NCBI RefSeq assembly: GCF_023277745.1
Contig: NZ_CP086322.1
Coordinates: 7,068,001 to 7,132,000 of the forward strand
Length of the DNA: 64,000 nt
Direction of reading: 5' to 3'
DNA from: Streptomyces halobius
Lineage (GTDB): Bacteria; Actinomycetota; Actinomycetes; Streptomycetales; Streptomycetaceae
This document shows, piece by piece, positions 35,491-45,005 of the stretch. The notes under the pieces were generated by a model that was given only the letters and a program-made list of their open reading frames with translations, searched no databases and had not been told where the DNA came from. Numbering within the stretch: position 1 is the stretch's first letter; each line of letters starts with the position of its first letter. A program made the position numbers and the translations under genes.

Positions 35491-35698
35491 AGGCCCAACG
35501 GAGTCCTGGCCAGAGGAGTGATACCGAAGCTCCGCCATGGCCGAATCCGTCTCCATGACCGAATCCGTCCGCCTCGCAGCCGCGCGCACCTGACGGCTCC
35601 CCGACCGGCCCGCGCCCGTACGACGGGACCCCGGACCCGCTCATCCAGCCGCATCCCAGCGTTTTTGCCCCGCCCGCACCGCACATACGATCGGCCGC

Positions 35699-37126
35699 AT
35701 GTCGGATCAGCGGGCGGGACGGCGATCTCCGTCGCGAACCGGGGCGGCCGTCGCCGTCCCGCTCTTCGCGCTGCTCGCCCCGCTCGCCGCCTGTGCGCCC
35801 GAGCCGTCGGCCTCCCGCTACCCGGACGTGCAGCGGATGCTCGACGCCCGTGCGCGGGCCGTCCAGGAACGGGACGCCGCCGGCTTCCTCGACTCCGTCG
35901 ACCCGCGGGCCGCCGGTTACCGCGACCGGCAGCGGCAGGTCTTCGGCCGGCTCGCCGCCCTGCCGCTCACCGACTGGCACTACGACCTCGTCTCGGCCGG
36001 CGCCTTCCCGCTCCCGGACGGCGGTCGCGGTGGCCGGCGGCTGGCCGCGGAGGTGCGGCTGAGCTACCGCCTGAAGGGCTATGACACCGCGCCGGTCACC
36101 GCCGTCCAGTACCTCACGCTGACGGAGCGGGACGGCCGCTGGCGGATCTCGTCGGACACCGACGGCGCGGCGGCGGGCAAGGCCGGCACCCGCCAACTGT
36201 GGGACCAGGGCCCGGTGCGGCTGGTGCGCGGCCGGTACAGCCTGGTCCTCGGCGGCACGGCGGACCCGGCGCGGCTGCGGGAGCTCGCGCGCCGGGTGGA
36301 CGCCGCGGTGCCCGCGGTCTCCGCCGCCTGGAAGGGGAAGTGGTCGCGGAAGGTGGTCGTGGAGGTGCCGGACTCCGTGGCGCGGATGGCGCAGCTGCTG
36401 GGCGGCGACGATCCTTCCGGCTATGCGGGGATCGCGGCGGTGACGGCCGGCGAGGCGGGTGGCTCCCCAGGGGGTCCGGCCGCCGCGCCGGCGGACCGGG
36501 TGATCATCAACCCGGACGCGTACGAGGAGCTCAACGAACTCGGCCGCACGGTCGTGCTCACCCATGAGACCACCCATGTCGCCACCCGTACGGTCACCAC
36601 CCCGGCCACCCCGCTGTGGCTCTCCGAGGGCTTCGCGGACTGGGCGGCCTACCGGGGCACGCACCATGAGCCCGCCACCGCCGCCCCCGAACTCACCCGC
36701 GCGGTCGCGACCGGCCGCTCGCCCGCCCGGCTGCCGAGCGACGCGGACTTCGGCTTCACGACCGGCGCGGACCGGCTGGCGCGGGCGTACGAGGGCGGCT
36801 GGCTGGCCTGCCGGATGATCGCCGACAAGTGGGGCGAGGCTCGGCTGCGCGCCTTCTACCGGGCCGCGGGGAAGGGCGGGGGCGGGACGTCGGCCGGGAT
36901 GGTGGTGGCGCCGATGGAGGCGGTGCGGCCGACCGCGACGGGACTGCCCAAGGCGGCGGCCACGACGGGTTCCGGAGCGGGTGACGACCACGGCCGGCCG
37001 GTCCGGGCCAACCCGGTCGACCGGGCGATGCGGACCCAACTCGGCGTCGGACTGGCGGAGTTCACGCGTCAGTGGCGGGTTTATGTGCAGGAGCAGCTGA
37101 AGGGCGGGAGGGAGGCGCTGAAGTGA
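35699..37126 (+). CDS. Metallopeptidase-like lipoprotein (HExxH, peptidase-MA-like)
   Basis: The protein has 475 residues. A signal peptide ends at a lipobox LAAC (Cys32). The region to residue 170 resembles a scaffold domain. The HExxH zinc motif occurs in VVLTHETTHVATRTV near residue 287, followed by LWLSEGFADWAAY, whose Glu is the likely third ligand, as in gluzincins of the peptidase MA type. The substrate is unknown. Upstream, ATGNCCGAATCCGTC occurs twice near 35536 and 35555. Its last 65 bp overlap the convergent glycosyltransferase gene. Confidence 0.78.
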   Translation: MSDQRAGRRSPSRTGAAVAVPLFALLAPLAACAPEPSASRYPDVQRMLDARARAVQERDAAGFLDSVDPRAAGYRDRQRQVFGRLAALPLTDWHYDLVSAGAFPLPDGGRGGRRLAAEVRLSYRLKGYDTAPVTAVQYLTLTERDGRWRISSDTDGAAAGKAGTRQLWDQGPVRLVRGRYSLVLGGTADPARLRELARRVDAAVPAVSAAWKGKWSRKVVVEVPDSVARMAQLLGGDDPSGYAGIAAVTAGEAGGSPGGPAAAPADRVIINPDAYEELNELGRTVVLTHETTHVATRTVTTPATPLWLSEGFADWAAYRGTHHEPATAAPELTRAVATGRSPARLPSDADFGFTTGADRLARAYEGGWLACRMIADKWGEARLRAFYRAAGKGGGGTSAGMVVAPMEAVRPTATGLPKAAATTGSGAGDDHGRPVRANPVDRAMRTQLGVGLAEFTRQWRVYVQEQLKGGREALK

Positions 37127-38432
37127 GCGCCGCCTCCGCCGGGCCGCGCTGAGCGATGACCGCGTCCCGCTCGGTGCCGCCACCGCGCCCGCTCGTGTTC
37201 CCCGGCCTCCCCGCGCCCGTCGCCGCCCACAGCCGCCGGCAGGCGATCAGTGACGCGGCGACCAGCAGGCCGTTGCGGAGCGCGAGCAGCGCGACGCCCC
37301 GCAGATCGCTCGCCACGACATGCGTGAACGAGACCGGGAATTCCAGCAGCGTCACCCCCGTCGCGAGCAGCACGAGTACCGTCGGCAGCGCTTGCCGGCT
37401 GGCGCGTACGGTCATGCAGACCCCCGCGAGACCCACCAGCCAGAGCATGTACTGCGGGCTGATGACCCGGCTGGTGGTGGTGAACAGCAGGGTGGCGGTG
37501 AAGGCGGCATCGCAGAGCGTCGCGGCGCCGAACTCCCGGGCGCGCAGCCGCCACAGCAGCAGCCAGCCCAGGGCCGTGAGGGACAGCGCGAGCGCGAGGG
37601 CGCTGACCAATGGGACCCCCGGACCGAGGAATTCCACCGAGCCGTAGTTCAGCAGTACTTCGCCGCTCCACCCGAAGTGCCGGGCGATATGGAAGACCAG
37701 CGCGCCGAGCGACTCGATCTCCGTGCCGCGGTCGCGCTGGAAGGTGACGAAGGCGAGCGCGCCGGGCGCGACGGCCACGAAGAACACGGTCAGCCCGGCG
37801 GCGGTGCCCGTCGCGCTCAGCCACAGGGCGCGCGCCCGTCGACGGCGTGGCGAGGGACACGCCGCCCCGCACAGCAGCAGCACGGGCCACACCTTCAGCA
37901 GCGCACCGAACGCCACCAGCGCGCCCGCCACGCGGGGCCTGCGGGCGGCTGCGAAGAGCGCCGCGACGGCGACGGCGGTGACCATCAGGTCGTAACGGGC
38001 ATACGCGGTCGGGCCGAGCAGCGCGACGCCCACGATCCACACCCAGGCCCCGAGCGGCCGGTTGCCGGGCCTTCGGCCGGCGCGCAGGAAGAGCGCCAGG
38101 CCCGCCGCGTCCACGACGAGGACCAGGGTGAAGAACGCCGGCGTGTAGTCGAGGAACGGCAACAGCCCGGGGCCGAGGACGGGGAGCGCGGCGGCCGGCG
38201 GATACTGCCAGGTCACATCGTCCAGCGGGAAGGTGCCGGTCTTCAGGATCTCGTACCAGCCCTGATAGATCACCGAGATATCGCTGGTGACGTCGGGTCC
38301 CGGAAGGACCAGCACCTTGGTGACGCACAGCAGCAGGACGGCGCGGGTCGCCGCCCAGACCACCACCGGGAGGTGCACCCGGCGCGGGCCGTCACCGGCG
38401 CCGGCGCTGCTGCTGACCGTCTGATGGCTCAC
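37062..38432 (-). CDS. Integral-membrane glycosyltransferase, GT87/DUF2029 type
   Basis: The protein has 456 residues and about eleven helices. It has the conserved early segment VTSDISVIYQGWYEILKTG and YPPAAALPVLG, then PTAYARYDLMVTAVAVAAL, typical of polyprenyl-phosphate-mannose-dependent transferases of this class. Such enzymes add sugars to lipids or proteins on the outer face of the membrane. It is divergent from the PimB-like gene, and both probably act on mannose-containing lipids. The GTG at 38432 is chosen because the first helix follows soon after; its 3' end overlaps the convergent lipoprotein gene by 65 bp. Confidence 0.83.
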   Translation of the reverse strand: MSHQTVSSSAGAGDGPRRVHLPVVVWAATRAVLLLCVTKVLVLPGPDVTSDISVIYQGWYEILKTGTFPLDDVTWQYPPAAALPVLGPGLLPFLDYTPAFFTLVLVVDAAGLALFLRAGRRPGNRPLGAWVWIVGVALLGPTAYARYDLMVTAVAVAALFAAARRPRVAGALVAFGALLKVWPVLLLCGAACPSPRRRRARALWLSATGTAAGLTVFFVAVAPGALAFVTFQRDRGTEIESLGALVFHIARHFGWSGEVLLNYGSVEFLGPGVPLVSALALALSLTALGWLLLWRLRAREFGAATLCDAAFTATLLFTTTSRVISPQYMLWLVGLAGVCMTVRASRQALPTVLVLLATGVTLLEFPVSFTHVVASDLRGVALLALRNGLLVAASLIACRRLWAATGAGRPGNTSGRGGGTERDAVIAQRGPAEAALTSAPPSRPSAAPAHKPATDA

Positions 38433-38607
38433 TGGACCTGCCTGACTCCGTCGCTGGTGGCTGCTCACGACCGTAGGGGAGGCGCGACCGGGAAAAGGCC
38501 CGGCCGCTCCGCCCCCGGGCCCGGAGCCCGTCCTCCCGGCCCGGGGCCGGTACCCTCGGCCGGGACCCTGCGCACACCGCCCGCCGCCCGACCGTCGAGA
38601 GACCAGC

Positions 38608-39750
38608 GTGCACAAAACTCTGATCGTCACCAACGACTTTCCGCCACGGCCCGGCGGCATCCAGGCATTTCTGCACAGCATGGCGCTCCGCCTGGACCCC
38701 ACCCAGGTCGTCGTCTACGCCTCGACCTGGAAGCGGAGCGCGGAAGGCATCGACGCCACCGCCGCGTTCGACGCCGAGCAGCCGTTCCCCGTGATCCGGG
38801 ACCGTACGACGATGCTGCTGCCCACCCCCCGGGTGACCCGGCGCGCCACCGCGCTGCTGCGCGAACACGGCTGCTCCTCCGTCTGGTTCGGCGCCGCCGC
38901 CCCGCTCGGCCTGATGGCGCCCGCGCTCCGCTCGGCCGGGGCGCGCCGCATCGTGGCGACCACGCACGGCCACGAAGCGGGCTGGGCGCAGCTGCCGGCC
39001 GCCCGCCGGCTGCTGCGCCGGATCGGCGAGGGCACCGACACCCTCACCTACCTCGGCGAGTACACCCGCGCACGGATCGCCGGGGTGCTCACCCCGCAGG
39101 CCGCCGCGCGGATGGTGCAACTCCCGCCCGGCGTCGACGAGAAGACCTTCCACCCCGGTTCCGGCGGCGACGCCGTACGGGCCGCACTCGGCCTCGCCGA
39201 CCGCCCGGTGGTGGTGTGCGTCTCCCGCCTCGTGCCGCGCAAGGGCCAGGACACCCTCATCGAGGCGATGCCCGCCGTCGTGTCCGCGGTGCCCGACGCC
39301 GTGCTGCTGATCGTCGGCGGCGGCCCGTACGAGAAGGAGCTGCGCGCCCTGGCCGAGGCGAAGGGCGTCGGGGAGTCGGTGCGCTTCACCGGCGCCGTGC
39401 CCTGGGACGAGCTGCCCGCCCACTTCGGCGCGGGCGATGTCTTCGCGATGCCCTGCCGCACCCGCCGCGGCGGGCTGGACGTCGAGGGCCTGGGCATCGT
39501 CTACCTGGAGGCGTCGGCCACGGGACTCCCGGTGGTCGCGGGGGACTCCGGGGGCGCGCCGGACGCGGTCCTGGACGGCGAGACGGGGTGGGTGGTGCCG
39601 GGCGGTTCCCCCACGGCCGCCGCCGAGCGCGTCATCACTCTGCTCAAGGACCCGGCCCTGCGCCGCCGGATGGGCGAGCGCGGCCGGATATGGGTGGAGG
39701 AGAAGTGGCGCTGGGACCTGCTGGCGGAGCGGCTCAAGGAGCTGCTGTAG
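38608..39750 (+). CDS. pimB: GT4 mannosyltransferase, PimB-like (phosphatidylinositol mannoside synthesis)
   Basis: The protein has 380 residues of GT-B fold. The N-terminus HKTLIVTNDFPPRPGGIQAF contains the Gly-rich acceptor loop, and the C-terminal half holds VVVCVSRLVPRKGQDTLIEA and EGLGIVYLEASATGLPVVAG with the E(x)7E donor motif. The best-known relatives add the second mannose from GDP-mannose to PIM1, at the cytoplasmic face of the membrane. The GTG start and short N-terminus fit the family. It is divergent from the GT87 gene. Confidence 0.85.
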   Translation: MHKTLIVTNDFPPRPGGIQAFLHSMALRLDPTQVVVYASTWKRSAEGIDATAAFDAEQPFPVIRDRTTMLLPTPRVTRRATALLREHGCSSVWFGAAAPLGLMAPALRSAGARRIVATTHGHEAGWAQLPAARRLLRRIGEGTDTLTYLGEYTRARIAGVLTPQAAARMVQLPPGVDEKTFHPGSGGDAVRAALGLADRPVVVCVSRLVPRKGQDTLIEAMPAVVSAVPDAVLLIVGGGPYEKELRALAEAKGVGESVRFTGAVPWDELPAHFGAGDVFAMPCRTRRGGLDVEGLGIVYLEASATGLPVVAGDSGGAPDAVLDGETGWVVPGGSPTAAAERVITLLKDPALRRRMGERGRIWVEEKWRWDLLAERLKELL

Positions 39751-39852
39751 GGGTTCCCTGAGGGAAGGCGCCGGGGAAGGACGCCGAGGGGAAGGCGTCG
39801 CCGCGGCAAAAAAAGCTCCGCCATCGCGGTGCGCGGCCACGACGGCGGACCC

Positions 39853-39881
39853 CGGGTGAGCCGGACCGGCCGGCTCACCCG
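39853..39881. terminator. 12-bp stem between convergent genes
   Basis: CGGGTGAGCCGG (39853-39864) pairs perfectly with 39870-39881 around ACCGG. It is three bases from the end of the acyl-CoA ligase gene and can also serve pimB. Confidence 0.8.
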
Positions 39882-39884
39882 CGG

Positions 39885-41681
39885 CTAGGCGCGATAGATG
39901 GCCTCGATCTCCTCCGCGAAGTCCTTCGCCACCACATTGCGCTTGAGCTTCAGCGACGGCGTGACATGCCCGGACTCCTCGGTGAACTGGGTCGGCAGGA
40001 TACGGAACTTGCGCACCGACTCGGCCTTCGAGACCGCGGCGTTGCCGTCGTCGATCGCGCGCTGGACGGCGGCCAGCAGCTCCGGGTCGTCGGCGAGTTC
40101 GGCGGGGGTCACCGTCGCCGGGTGGTCGTGCTCCTCGGCCCAGCGCGGCAGGAACTCCTCGTCCAGGGTGACCAGCGCGCCGATGAACGGCCGGGCATCG
40201 CCGACGACCATGCACTCGGCGATCAGCGCATGCGCCCGGATGCGGTCCTCGATCACCGCCGGGGCGACGTTCTTGCCGCCCGCCGTGACCAGGATTTCCT
40301 TCTTGCGGCCGGTGATGGCGAGGTAGCCGTCCTCGTCCAGGGTGCCGAGGTCTCCGGTGTGGAACCAGCCGTCGGAGAGCGCTTCCTTGGTCGCCTGCTC
40401 GTTGTTCCAGTACTCCGTGAACAGATGCTCGCCGTGCAGCAGCACCTCGCCGTCGTCGGCGATCCGGACGACCGAGCCGGGCAGCGGCTGGCCCACGGTG
40501 CCGATCTTCTGCCGGTCCCAGGGGTTGAAGGCGGTGGCCGCGCAGGACTCCGTCAGGCCGTAGCCCTCCAGGACGGTGAAGCCGATGCCGCGGTAGAAGT
40601 GGCCCAGCCGCTCACCGAGCGGGGCGCCGCCGGAGATGGCGTGCGCGGCACGGCCGCCGAGGACCGACCGCAGCTTGCCGTAGACCAGCCGGTCGAAGAC
40701 CTTGTACTTCAACTTCAGGCCGAGGGACGGACCTTCGGGGGTGTCCAGCGCGCGGCTGTACGCGATGGCGGTGTCCGCCGCCTTGTCGAAGATCTTGCCC
40801 TTGCCCTCGGCCTGCGCCTTGGCGCGCGCCGAGTTGTAGACCTTCTCGAAGACCCGGGGCACGCCCAGGATCATCGTCGGCCGGAAGGAGGCGAGGTCGT
40901 CGGTGAGGTGCTTGATGTCCGGTGCGTGGCCCAGCTTGATGGGCGCCAGCACCGAAGCGACCTGCACCAGCCGGCCGAAGACATGCGCGACGGGGAGGAA
41001 GAGCAGCACAGAGGCCTCACCGGTACGGAACAGCGGCCGCAGGCGCTCGACGGTGTTGCCGCACTCGGCGAAGAAGCTGCGGTGGCTGAGCACACAACCC
41101 TTGGGACGGCCGGTGGTGCCGGAGGTGTAGACGATGGTGGCGGGCGCGTCCGCGTCGGCGAGGGCGCTGCGCTCGTCCACCTCGTCGTCGGTGATGCCGT
41201 CGCCCGCGGCCCGCAGCCGGGCGAGGGCGTCCCGCTCGATCTGCCAGACGTTCACCAGCGTGGGCAGCCGGTCGCGGACCGACTCGACGGCCGCCTCGTG
41301 CGCGGGGGTCTCCACCAGGCACGCCACCGCGCCGGAGTCGCCGAGGATCCACTGGATCTGCTCGGCGGAGCTGGTCTCGTAGACCGGGACGGTGATCCCG
41401 CCGGCGCTCCAGATGGCGAAGTCCAGCAGCGTCCACTCGTAGCGGGTGCGCGACATCAGGCCGACCCGGTCACCGGGCTGGACGCCCGCGGCCATCAGCC
41501 CCTTGGCCGCGGCGCGGACCTCGGCGAGGAACTCGGTGGCGGTGACGTCCTGCCACACGCCGTCCACCTTGCGGCCCATGACCGCGACATCAGGGTGCTG
41601 CGCGGCATTTCGGCGGATCAGATCCGTCAGGTTGCCGTCCGCGGGGACCTCGTACAGGGCCGGAAGGCTGAACTCGCGCAA
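39885..41681 (-). CDS. Long-chain fatty-acid CoA ligase (AMP-forming)
   Basis: The protein has 598 residues of the adenylate-forming family. Motifs in order: ATIVYTSGTTGRPKGCVLS (P loop), VLEGYGLTESCAATAFNP, DGWFHTGDLGTLDEDG and GRKKEILVTAGGKNVAP. It activates fatty acids to acyl-AMP and then acyl-CoA in the cytoplasm, like FadD15-type enzymes. The start is TTG at 41681 (MREFSLPALYEV): GAGGAG lies nine bases upstream, and the N-terminus is family-typical. The 270 bp to the divergent metallophosphoesterase show no clear motif. Confidence 0.95.
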   Translation of the reverse strand: MREFSLPALYEVPADGNLTDLIRRNAAQHPDVAVMGRKVDGVWQDVTATEFLAEVRAAAKGLMAAGVQPGDRVGLMSRTRYEWTLLDFAIWSAGGITVPVYETSSAEQIQWILGDSGAVACLVETPAHEAAVESVRDRLPTLVNVWQIERDALARLRAAGDGITDDEVDERSALADADAPATIVYTSGTTGRPKGCVLSHRSFFAECGNTVERLRPLFRTGEASVLLFLPVAHVFGRLVQVASVLAPIKLGHAPDIKHLTDDLASFRPTMILGVPRVFEKVYNSARAKAQAEGKGKIFDKAADTAIAYSRALDTPEGPSLGLKLKYKVFDRLVYGKLRSVLGGRAAHAISGGAPLGERLGHFYRGIGFTVLEGYGLTESCAATAFNPWDRQKIGTVGQPLPGSVVRIADDGEVLLHGEHLFTEYWNNEQATKEALSDGWFHTGDLGTLDEDGYLAITGRKKEILVTAGGKNVAPAVIEDRIRAHALIAECMVVGDARPFIGALVTLDEEFLPRWAEEHDHPATVTPAELADDPELLAAVQRAIDDGNAAVSKAESVRKFRILPTQFTEESGHVTPSLKLKRNVVAKDFAEEIEAIYRA

Positions 41682-41951
41682 GACTGCTGCTCCTCATAGG
41701 CGCCGGCGCCACGACGCTGTGTGCACACCGGTTGCGGTCCATGATCATGCGGGGGGATCGGACTGCCCGGACGTTACCCACCGGTATTGCTGTGGGGATA
41801 GGGGGTCACGCCCAGATGTTTGATGCGTCACACACTTGGAGACACGCCAGGCGACTGCTCCGCGCACACTAGTCCAGACCGCCGGTGACCGGGAAGTAAC
41901 CGCAGGTCCAGGGCCCTCCCGACCGCGGCCCGCGGGATCTAGGGTGGTGCC

Positions 41952-42728
41952 ATGCGTGTGCATGTGGTCAGTGACGTCCATGGGAACAGCCGGGACCTGG
42001 CGCGCGCCGGAACCGGCGCCGACGCCCTGGTCTGCCTCGGTGACCTGGTGCTCTTCCTCGATTACCACGATCACTCGCGCGGTATCTTCCCCGACCTCTT
42101 CGGCGTCGCGCACACCGACACCCTGGTCGAACTGCGCACCGCCGGCCGCTACGAGGAGGCCCGCGCACTGGGCAGCCGGCTGTGGGGCGAGCTGACCTGG
42201 GACGGCGTCAGCCGGGAGTCACTCATCGAAGGCGCGGTCCGCAGGCAGTACGCGGAACTGTTCGCCGCCTTCCCCACGCCCACGTACGCCACCTACGGCA
42301 ATGTCGACATACCGCACCTGTGGCCGGAGTACGCCGGACCCGGCACCACGGTCCTGGACGGGCAGCGGTTGGAGATCGGCGGCCGGGTCTTCGGGTTCGT
42401 CGGCGGCGGACTGGCCACGCCGATGAGGACCCCCTACGAGATCGGCGACGAGGAGTACGCCGCCAAGATCGAGGCGGTCGGCGAGGTCGACGTGCTGTGC
42501 ACCCACATCCCGCCGGACGTCCCCGAACTCTGCTACGACACCGTCGCCCGCCGCTTCGAGCGCGGCAGCGCGGCGCTGCTGCACGCCATCCGCCGCACCC
42601 GGCCCCGCTACGCGCTCTTCGGACACGTCCACCAGCCGCTCGCCCGCCGGATCCGGATGGGGAGCACGGAATGCGTCAATGTCGGGCACTTCAGCGCGAC
42701 CGGGACGCCGTACGTCCTGCAGTGGTAG
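41952..42728 (+). CDS. Calcineurin-like metallophosphoesterase
   Basis: The protein has 258 residues. The metal ligands are all present: VSDVHGN (Asp8/His10), CLGDLV, YGNVD, CTHIPPD and FGHVHQP. It probably hydrolyses a phosphodiester or phosphomonoester in the cytoplasm; the substrate is unknown. It ends YVLQW, and its TAG stop at 42726-42728 coincides with the first bases of a 168-bp palindromic element. Without the element the frame would differ after the Trp. Confidence 0.9.
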   Translation: MRVHVVSDVHGNSRDLARAGTGADALVCLGDLVLFLDYHDHSRGIFPDLFGVAHTDTLVELRTAGRYEEARALGSRLWGELTWDGVSRESLIEGAVRRQYAELFAAFPTPTYATYGNVDIPHLWPEYAGPGTTVLDGQRLEIGGRVFGFVGGGLATPMRTPYEIGDEEYAAKIEAVGEVDVLCTHIPPDVPELCYDTVARRFERGSAALLHAIRRTRPRYALFGHVHQPLARRIRMGSTECVNVGHFSATGTPYVLQW

Positions 42729-42893
42729 GGCCTGTCCGGCGGGTCAGGGCCGGAAAGGCCGCGGCGTCCGGCACGGCGCGTCGCAAGGCGCCGGAGGGTC
42801 CTGACAGCGGAGCTATCAGGACGTTTCGGCAACGCCGCGAGGTGCCGTGCCGGACGCCCCGGGCCCGGCCCTGACCCACCGGACAGGCCCTAC
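42726..42893. mobile_element. MITE-like palindromic element with 28-bp terminal inverted repeats
   Basis: TAGGGCCTGTCCGGCGGGTC begins the left terminal repeat (42726-42753); the right one (42866-42893) is its reverse complement with one mismatch in 28. A second complementary region, around GCGTCCGGCACGGC and TCCTGA, makes the whole 168 bp an imperfect palindrome with the centre near 42808. The outer TA dinucleotides could be a TA target duplication, as for IS630-type elements. No coding capacity is present. Confidence 0.75.
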
Positions 42894-43082
42894 GGCCGGC
42901 GCGGCACGGGACGGCGGCCTTCGCCGTCGGCGACGGGCCGGTGGCCGAGAGCCGACGGGCCCGTCGGCCAGGGCCTGCTGGTGTCCGTCGGCCGTTGCCC
43001 GCGCGGTAGCCTTCAGCAGCAGAGACAGCAGAATGACGCGAGTCGGCGGACCGGCATGAATCGGCATGGAGGAGTCACGGCG
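42894..43082. other. Gene-free spacer after the palindromic element
   Basis: No gene or repeat is convincing here. A GGAGGAG ribosome-binding site at about 43068-43074 belongs to the SRPBCC gene that starts at 43083. Confidence 0.6.
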
Positions 43083-43601
43083 ATGGCCGAACACACCAGC
43101 TCTAGCATCACGATCGAGGCGGCGCCCGCCGCGGTGATGGGAGTGATCGCCGACTTCGACCGCTACCCGGAGTGGACCGGCGAGGTCAAAGAGGCCGAGG
43201 TGCTCGCCAAGGACGACCGCGGCCGCGCGGAACAGGTCCGGCTGCTGCTGGACGCCGGCGCGATCAAGGACGACCACACGCTCGCCTACACCTGGACCGG
43301 CGAGAACGAGGTCAGCTGGTCGCTGGTCAGGTCGCAGATGCTGCGCGCCCTCGACGGCTCCTACCGCCTCGCCGCGGTCAAGGGCGGGACGAGTACCGAG
43401 GTGACCTACCAGCTCACCGTCGACGTCAAGATCCCGATGCTCGGGATGATCAAGCGCAAGGCGGAGAAGGTCATCATCGACCGGGCGCTGGCCGGGCTGA
43501 AGAAGCGCGTCGAGGGCGGCGGCACCACGGGCGGGACCGTTCCCGCGCCGGCGGACGGGACCGAGCCAGCGGACACCGCCGACCCCGCCAAGAAGCTCTG
43601 A
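43083..43601 (+). CDS. SRPBCC-superfamily (START-like) protein
   Basis: The protein has 172 residues. SITIEAAPAAVMGVIADFDR, then YPEWTGEVKEAEVL and LVRSQMLRALDGSYRLA, describe a polyketide-cyclase/START-like cavity protein. These proteins bind hydrophobic ligands. The C-terminus is an unstructured Thr/Ala/Asp tail. Its stop is two bases before the next gene, so it is coupled with the ArsA-like ATPase, and a DUF5304 gene and glucokinase follow. The ligand is unknown. Confidence 0.87.
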   Translation: MAEHTSSSITIEAAPAAVMGVIADFDRYPEWTGEVKEAEVLAKDDRGRAEQVRLLLDAGAIKDDHTLAYTWTGENEVSWSLVRSQMLRALDGSYRLAAVKGGTSTEVTYQLTVDVKIPMLGMIKRKAEKVIIDRALAGLKKRVEGGGTTGGTVPAPADGTEPADTADPAKKL

Positions 43602-43603
43602 GC

Positions 43604-44857
43604 GTGCGCACCCTCCTCGTCACGGGCCCCGGCGGCGCGGGCCGCACCACGCTCGCCGCCGCGACCGCTCTGGCCGGTGCCCGGCGGGGAGCGCGGGTAC
43701 TGCTGCTCACCACCGAGAGCGACGCTCCGGAAACGGTGCTGTGCTCCGGGCGCCTCGCCACCGACGCGCCCACCCCGGTCGTCCCCGGCCTGCACGCCCG
43801 CCGGATCGACCCCGCCGACCGCTTCCGCCAGGAATTCCTCGCCTTCCAGGAGCGCGCCGGCGCCGCCTTCGACCTGCTCGGCGCGGCCCCCCTCGAAGGG
43901 GACGAACTCACCGAACTCCCCGGCTCCGAAGCCTTCGCGCTGCTGCACGCGCTGCGCACCGAACACGCCTCGGACGCCTGGGACTTGGTCGTCGTCGACA
44001 CCCCGCCGGCCGCCGAAACGATCCGGTTGCTCGCGCTGCCCGCCCAGGTCCGCCGCTATCTGCGCCGCCTGCTGCCGCCCGAACGCCAGGCCGCCCGCGC
44101 GCTGCGCCCGGTCCTCGCCCAGCTCGCCGGCGTCCCCATGCCGGCCCAGAAGCTCTACGAGGCCGCAGAGCGCTGGGAGAGCGAACTCGCCGCCGTCCAG
44201 CGGGTGATCGACGACCCCGGCACATCCGTACGCCTCGTCACGGAGGCGGGCCCGGTCGCCGCCGCCAACCTGCGCACCCTCCGCGCCGGACTCGCGCTGC
44301 ACGGCCGCCGTACCGACGCCGTCCTCGTCAACCGGCTGCTGCCCACCGGCTCGGCCGACCCCTTCCTCGCCGCACTCTCCGGCAGCCAGCAGACCGCCCT
44401 CAAAGCGCTCCGCGGGGAATTCCCCGACCTCCCCGTCCACGAAGTACCGCACCTGGGCCGCGACCCCCAGGGCGTCGAGGAGCTCGACGAGCTGATCGAC
44501 GGGCCCACCAGCGGCATCGGCGACACCGAACCCGCCGACGCCGCGCACCCCGACCCCTGGACCGTCGAGGACCGCCTCGCCACCGACGGCATCCTCGTCT
44601 GGCGCGTGCCGCTGCCCGGCGCCGACCGCGACGCCCTCGGCCTGGTACGTCGCGGCGACGAGATCGTCGTCACCGCCGGCCGCTTCCGGCGGATCCGTAC
44701 GCTCCCGTCCGCGCTGCGCCGCTGCGCCGTCTCCGGAGCAGGGCTGCGGGACGGCGTCCTGGACATCCGTTTCACCCCCGATCCCGCGCTGTGGCCCGGG
44801 ACTCCGCCGGGGGACCGGTCCGGAGATCCGCCGGGGAACCGCCCCGGGAGTGCGTGA
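43604..44857 (+). CDS. ArsA/GET3-like P-loop ATPase
   Basis: The protein has 417 residues from VRTLLVTGPGGAGRTTLAAA. The P loop is GPGGAGRTT at residues 8-16, and the switch region is DLVVVDTPPAAETIRLLALP. The C-terminal 70 residues look like a small alpha-crystallin/HSP20-like beta domain (GILVWRVPLPGADRDALGL). Actinobacterial ArsA-like proteins of this kind are not arsenite pumps by evidence; no arsB is nearby. The GTG start two bases after the SRPBCC stop is selected because the P loop is otherwise too far inside. Confidence 0.85.
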   Translation: MRTLLVTGPGGAGRTTLAAATALAGARRGARVLLLTTESDAPETVLCSGRLATDAPTPVVPGLHARRIDPADRFRQEFLAFQERAGAAFDLLGAAPLEGDELTELPGSEAFALLHALRTEHASDAWDLVVVDTPPAAETIRLLALPAQVRRYLRRLLPPERQAARALRPVLAQLAGVPMPAQKLYEAAERWESELAAVQRVIDDPGTSVRLVTEAGPVAAANLRTLRAGLALHGRRTDAVLVNRLLPTGSADPFLAALSGSQQTALKALRGEFPDLPVHEVPHLGRDPQGVEELDELIDGPTSGIGDTEPADAAHPDPWTVEDRLATDGILVWRVPLPGADRDALGLVRRGDEIVVTAGRFRRIRTLPSALRRCAVSGAGLRDGVLDIRFTPDPALWPGTPPGDRSGDPPGNRPGSA

Positions 44858-45005
44858 ACGCCATACCGCCGTTCGGGTAACGTCAGAAGTGAGTTCCGCC
44901 GCGGAGCGCCGGTCCCGCGTACCCTCCCGGCCCACGCCGCCCCGCACCAGCCAGTCACCGCACCGCCCCGCCGTACCCGCGCCGCAGGAGTCCACGGAGA
45001 TCATC

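Noticed and set aside
37320..39761. An 813-residue plus-strand frame across the GT87 and PimB-like genes
   Set aside because: It is antisense to the membrane glycosyltransferase and out of frame with pimB; it is only an open GC-rich frame.
43604..44857. Arsenite-efflux ATPase annotation for the ArsA-like gene
   Set aside because: No arsB, arsC or arsR is nearby; the domain alone does not show arsenite transport.
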